The notes under the pieces were generated by a model that saw nothing but the letters and a program-made list of their open reading frames with translations, was not told where the DNA came from and did not search any database. From contig JALOLD010000004.1 in assembly GCA_025456145.1 (NCBI GenBank), positions 1 through 64,000 of the forward strand: 64,000 bases of DNA, read 5' to 3'. This stretch comes from Thermoanaerobaculales bacterium (GTDB taxonomy: Bacteria; Acidobacteriota; Thermoanaerobaculia; Thermoanaerobaculales; Sulfomarinibacteraceae). The position numbers and the translations under genes are program-made. Below are positions 60,883 through 64,000 of this stretch, piece after piece. The stretch's first letter is position 1; every line of letters begins with the position of its first letter.

Positions 60883-62342
60883 TTCGGACGGAACCGACCC
60901 CTCGGCGACCCGGCGACGCCGGCCGTGGTCGTGAGACCGGCCAGGGGCCGGTCGGGGATGACGGCCGCGACCACACCAGCTATCTCTTCTCCTGGGAGCT
61001 GCACGGACGCCTGCTGTGGTTTGCCAATCTCCGATGGGCGGCGGTGGTCGGCCTCGCGGCGGCTGCGCTCGCCGGGCCCGCGGTCGGCATGCCGTCGACC
61101 AACCCGAGCCTGGCGGTGGTCGCCGCGCTGGTCGCGGTCTACAACCTCGGCTTCATCTACCTGCTCCGCTACCGCCTCGGGCCCGAGAGCGCCTACGGCG
61201 ACCTGCGGACGGCGGCGATCCTGCAGATGGTCACCGATCTCGCGGCGCTGTTCGTCACCGTCCACTTCACCGGCGGGTGCGCCAGCCCGGTGCTTCCGTT
61301 CGTCGTCTTCCACATGGCGATCGGCACCATCATGATCGAGACCAGGAGCATGTACCTGCTCGCCTGCGCGGCCTGCGGTGCTGCGGCCGGGCTGTTCGTC
61401 CTCGAGCACCTCGGCGTGCTCGTGCGCTACCCGTCGGCGGCCGGTGGGGTCTCGACGGTGGCGACCTGCGGGCTGTCGACCGCGATGCTGGTCGGGCTGG
61501 TGTTCGGCGTCGTCTATCTCACCGACTCGGTGACCAGCCGGTTCAAGGCTCGCAACGTCGAGCTCCACCAGATCACCACCGAGCTCCAGCGATCCCTCGC
61601 CGAGCGCGAGGCGGTCGAACGTCGGAAGTCGCACTACATGAGGATCTCCGCCCACCAGCTGAGGTCGCCGCTGGGGACGATCAAGACCTCGATCCAGGTG
61701 CTGCTCGACGGCTACCTCGACCCGGGCTCGGCCGAGGGGCGCCGGCTGCTCGAGGGCACGGCCGCCCGCGTCGACTCGCTGCTCGCCATCGTCAACGACC
61801 TCCTCGAGCTCGCCAAGATGCGCGAAGGGAGAGTCAAGGCGCCGTGGGCGAGGAACGTCAGCGTCAACCAGATCCTCGCCGACATCTTCGACGCCCAGGA
61901 CACCTTCGCCAGCGAGGCCGGCGTCGAGCTCGTGCCGCGCTTCATCCAGGAGGGCGCGGCGGTGCTCGACTGGGCGGTGCCCCCCGACCTGGTCTACGCC
62001 TTCGAGAACCTCATCCACAACGCGATCAAGTACTCCAAGCCGGGCGGCGGGACCGTGACCGTCGGTCTCGCCGTCGACCACGAGCGGGCGACGGTGGTCG
62101 TCGCCGACCAGGGCATCGGCATCCCCGACGGTCTCCACGAGGACGTGTTCTTGGAGTTCGTCAGAGCGCCGAACGCCAAGCACGCCGCGGCCGAGGGGAC
62201 CGGTCTCGGGCTGTCGATCGCGCGGGAGGCGGTCGCCATGCACGGCGGTGAGATCGTGCTCCAAAGCGCCGAGGGGGTCGGCACGACCGTCACCGTGGTG
62301 CTGCCCCTGCATCGCGTGCCGCCCGAGCTGTCGGCGCCCTGA
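60879..62342 (+). CDS. Membrane histidine kinase
   Basis: In this 487-residue protein a 40-residue soluble N-terminus leads to six predicted transmembrane helices (about 50-225). A short coiled coil follows, then the dimerisation/phospho-acceptor domain with the His in SAHQLRSPLG. The HATPase_c domain (NAIKYSKPGG, DQGIGIP, GTGLGLSI) completes it. There is almost no periplasmic loop, so it likely senses membrane state, quinone or proton-motive force. It is coupled to the receiver gene before it; no DNA-binding partner is encoded here. Confidence 0.92.
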   Translation: MIRTEPTPRRPGDAGRGRETGQGPVGDDGRDHTSYLFSWELHGRLLWFANLRWAAVVGLAAAALAGPAVGMPSTNPSLAVVAALVAVYNLGFIYLLRYRLGPESAYGDLRTAAILQMVTDLAALFVTVHFTGGCASPVLPFVVFHMAIGTIMIETRSMYLLACAACGAAAGLFVLEHLGVLVRYPSAAGGVSTVATCGLSTAMLVGLVFGVVYLTDSVTSRFKARNVELHQITTELQRSLAEREAVERRKSHYMRISAHQLRSPLGTIKTSIQVLLDGYLDPGSAEGRRLLEGTAARVDSLLAIVNDLLELAKMREGRVKAPWARNVSVNQILADIFDAQDTFASEAGVELVPRFIQEGAAVLDWAVPPDLVYAFENLIHNAIKYSKPGGGTVTVGLAVDHERATVVVADQGIGIPDGLHEDVFLEFVRAPNAKHAAAEGTGLGLSIAREAVAMHGGEIVLQSAEGVGTTVTVVLPLHRVPPELSAP

Positions 62343-62804
62343 CCCGGTCATCGGGGGAGGCCGGCCGACCGGGTGAGTGACAATCTCAGGATCGAGGTCG
62401 GGCACACGCGAGCCGTCACCGGCCGGTAACGTCGTCGCGCCGGCGTCGTCGCCGGAAGGCCATCGTGGGGCGGTCACGATCGGCAGGGTCGGCGGCGCCG
62501 CGATCCCAGCCCGTTGTGGGCTCGCGACTTGGTCGACCCCTCCGTGGTCGCCCCGGTCGGGTCGGCGGGAGAACGCCGAGTGAAACGCTCAGGAATGGCA
62601 ATTGCTGCAACCACGACAGATGCGGGTTTGACGACCGGCGACCGCGGCGCCCGGGGGCGCGGTTCGATGAAGCCGATTGACCGGTCCGGGCGGGCCGGCA
62701 GGCGTTCGGGGTTCGGGGTCTTTCATCTAGATCGCGGTCGTGGATAAAATGTCGCATGACGGAGCTCCGAACCGGGTGTTCCGTAGTACGATGAAGAGGT
62801 GCTA
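62343..62804. other. 462-bp intergenic region, no gene seen
   Basis: An 8-bp inverted repeat (62342-62349 with 62367-62374, ACCCGGTC) lies at the kinase stop, without a U tail. Short open frames occur, but none has a ribosome site or protein-like composition. Towards the right end the GC content falls. -10-like boxes TAAAAT (62745-62750) and TACGAT (62787-62792) precede the cytochrome gene, the second 12 nt before ATG 62805; neither has a clear -35. Confidence 0.6.
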
Positions 62805-63740
62805 ATGATGACTACTCTCGCTTATGTCGTGGCCTATGTCGGGGTCGTGTTTTTCGTCATCGCGTGCGTCGCCCGGTTCGTGATGTGGTCGAAGATGCCG
62901 ATGCACATGCGCTGGGAGCTCTACCCGGTGGCCCACGAGGGCGGCGGCAAGGCCGCCTACGGCGGCTCCTATCTCGAGGACACCGAGTGGTGGACCAAGA
63001 AGCGCGAGGTCTCGCTGATCGGCGAGCTCAAGGTCATGGTGCCCGAGATCCTCTTTCTGGTCGCGCTGCGCGAGCACAACCGGAAGCTCTGGACGCGCTC
63101 CTTCCCGTTCCACTTCGGGCTCTACCTGGTCGGCGGGGCAACCGCGCTGCTGCTGCTCGGCGGCGTCGTGGCCGGTTTTCTGCCGGAGGCGATCAGCCAA
63201 CCGGCCGAGAGGCTGATCGGGCTTCTCGCGCCGGCCCTCGGCGGGGCCGGTCTGATCCTCGGTATCGTCGGGGCGATCGGGCTGCTCCTGCGCCGGCGGA
63301 GCCGTGCGCTGCGCGACTACACCGCGCCGGCCGATCTCTTCAACCTGCTCTTCTTCGTCGTCGCATTCGGCGTCGCGGCGGCGACCTGGCTGCTCTACGA
63401 CCGTGACTTCTCGATGGTCGGAGCCTTCGTCGCCAACCTCGTGACCTTCAACCTCGCGGCGGTGGGAGACGGCACGGCCGGCCTGATGCTCGTTCTGTCG
63501 GTGGTGCTCCTCGCCCTGCTCGTGGCCTACATCCCGACGACCCACATGTCGCACTTCATCGGCAAGTACTTCGCCTACCACTCGATCAGGTGGAAGGACG
63601 ACCCGAATCTCCCCGGCGGCGAGCAGGAGAAGGTGATCGAGGAGCTCCTGTCCCGACCGGTGAGCTGGTCGGCGCCCCACATCGGCGCCGACGGCAAGAA
63701 GAGCTGGCTCGACGTCACCCTGGAGGACCAGAGCAAATGA
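62805..63740 (+). CDS. NarI/TmcC-like membrane cytochrome b subunit
   Basis: The 311-residue protein has five to six transmembrane helices. The segment MRWELYPVAHEGGGKAAYGGSYLED lies after helix 1, a layout I know from the NarI-like cytochrome subunits of Tmc, Hmc and Dsr complexes. His residues in SFPFHFGLYL and THMSHFIGKYFAYH are candidate haem b ligands. It should exchange electrons with the quinone pool on behalf of the HdrD-like protein encoded next. AAGAGG precedes ATG 62805 (ATGATG). The stop overlaps the next start (ATGA). Confidence 0.82.
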   Translation: MMTTLAYVVAYVGVVFFVIACVARFVMWSKMPMHMRWELYPVAHEGGGKAAYGGSYLEDTEWWTKKREVSLIGELKVMVPEILFLVALREHNRKLWTRSFPFHFGLYLVGGATALLLLGGVVAGFLPEAISQPAERLIGLLAPALGGAGLILGIVGAIGLLLRRRSRALRDYTAPADLFNLLFFVVAFGVAAATWLLYDRDFSMVGAFVANLVTFNLAAVGDGTAGLMLVLSVVLLALLVAYIPTTHMSHFIGKYFAYHSIRWKDDPNLPGGEQEKVIEELLSRPVSWSAPHIGADGKKSWLDVTLEDQSK

Positions 63741-64000
63741 AACAGCCCGACAGCGTCAAGGACATGGGGCGGCACCCTGGTCAGCCTCTCGCCCACATCA
63801 ACCCCCTCGAGCAGATCCCGCTGCCGCCGCCCTTCGACAAGATCGACGAGGAGCCCAAGTTCGCCCAGCTCTCGGAGGCCGCGCGCGAGAAGTACGTCGT
63901 GCTCGACGACACCATCGCGGTCAACATCGAGAAGCCGAAGACCAAGGAGGACGAGGACCGGCTGGTCAACGGCTTCCTCAGCGGTCTCGAGAAGCTGTTC
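63737..64000 (+). CDS. HdrD/TmcB-like Fe-S protein, N-terminal part only
   Basis: Only the first 88 residues lie inside the window: MKQPDSVKDMGRHPGQPLAH, then NPLEQIPLPPPFDKIDEE and later VNGFLSGLEKLF. This lead-in resembles TmcB/HdrD-type proteins that later carry ferredoxin and CCG domains; none of those motifs is reached before the window ends. The 4-bp overlap with the cytochrome gene supports a two-subunit membrane complex. The assignment rests on the short N-terminal pattern and on context. Confidence 0.6.
   Translation, partial: MKQPDSVKDMGRHPGQPLAHINPLEQIPLPPPFDKIDEEPKFAQLSEAAREKYVVLDDTIAVNIEKPKTKEDEDRLVNGFLSGLEKLF

Noticed and set aside
62377-62583. A 68-codon open frame in the gap before the cytochrome gene
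   Set aside because: It has no ribosome site, its composition is Arg/Ser/Gly-rich random text, and nothing similar to a known small protein is seen.

Overview
This is a 64-kb, high-GC chromosomal window with dense housekeeping content. I see no insertion sequence, prophage, CRISPR array or rRNA. The best guess for the host is an Acidobacteriota bacterium of the Thermoanaerobaculia type. The reasons are a large TonB-dependent receptor with an N-terminal carboxypeptidase-regulatory-like domain, secreted proteins ending in a GFE[S/T]GD-x-x-x-W tail, and HdrD/NarI-type energy genes. This placement is inference; no rRNA is present to test it. Typical promoters carry a TANNNT -10 box. At least ten genes appear to be leaderless or nearly so, while genes for secreted proteins often have strong GGAGG ribosome sites.

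Layout. 1-12.8 kb: dnaB (partial, -), TonB receptor (-), aroB (-), a secreted C25 (gingipain-type) peptidase (+), a periplasmic 5'-nucleotidase (-), aroC (+) and an ECF sigma factor (-). 12.8-21.8 kb: carAB (+), a membrane zinc-ribbon protein and an SDR oxidoreductase (both -), a small membrane protein with a zinc-finger-like N-terminus, and an S9 peptidase. 21.9-29.7 kb: a zinc-ribbon/FHA protein, a four-gene gliding-type (GldA-GldF-GldG-DUF4340) ABC transporter operon, and a PEP-synthase-like protein that lacks the phosphohistidine and PEP domains. 29.9-38.6 kb: gdhA (-), a DUF3891-like protein, tRNA-Asn, a UDP-glucuronate decarboxylase-like epimerase, the coupled cluster flippase-nrdR-lon (-), and a histone-deacetylase-family protein. 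38.8-53.3 kb: a secreted repeat protein, the coupled genes pcnB-ligA-ntrC-like, a regulator with a decayed AAA+ domain, an OmpR-type regulator, an OmpH/Skp chaperone, an LtaS-like transferase fused to Ig-like domains, recA, and a DsbA-like protein.

53.5-64 kb is the most interesting part. A single 716-residue protein fuses a GltD-like Fe-S/FAD module, an HdrC-like ferredoxin and two HdrB-like CCG domains. It is followed without real gaps by NuoG-, NuoE- and NuoF-like subunits. Next come a response regulator and histidine kinase, then a NarI/TmcC-like membrane cytochrome and the start of an HdrD/TmcB-like protein cut by the window end. I read this as an NADH- or other pyridine-nucleotide-linked heterodisulfide-reductase-like electron-transfer locus. 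The flavin protein has lost its NAD(P)H-binding subdomain, the NuoF-like FMN/NADH site is altered, and the NuoG-like molybdopterin domain has no catalytic Cys/Sec.

The second notable pattern is non-coding. Three of the five convergent gene pairs (aroC/sigma, PEP-synthase-like/gdhA, epimerase/lon) hold 230-370-bp elements bounded by imperfect inverted repeats. No codirectional or divergent gap holds one.
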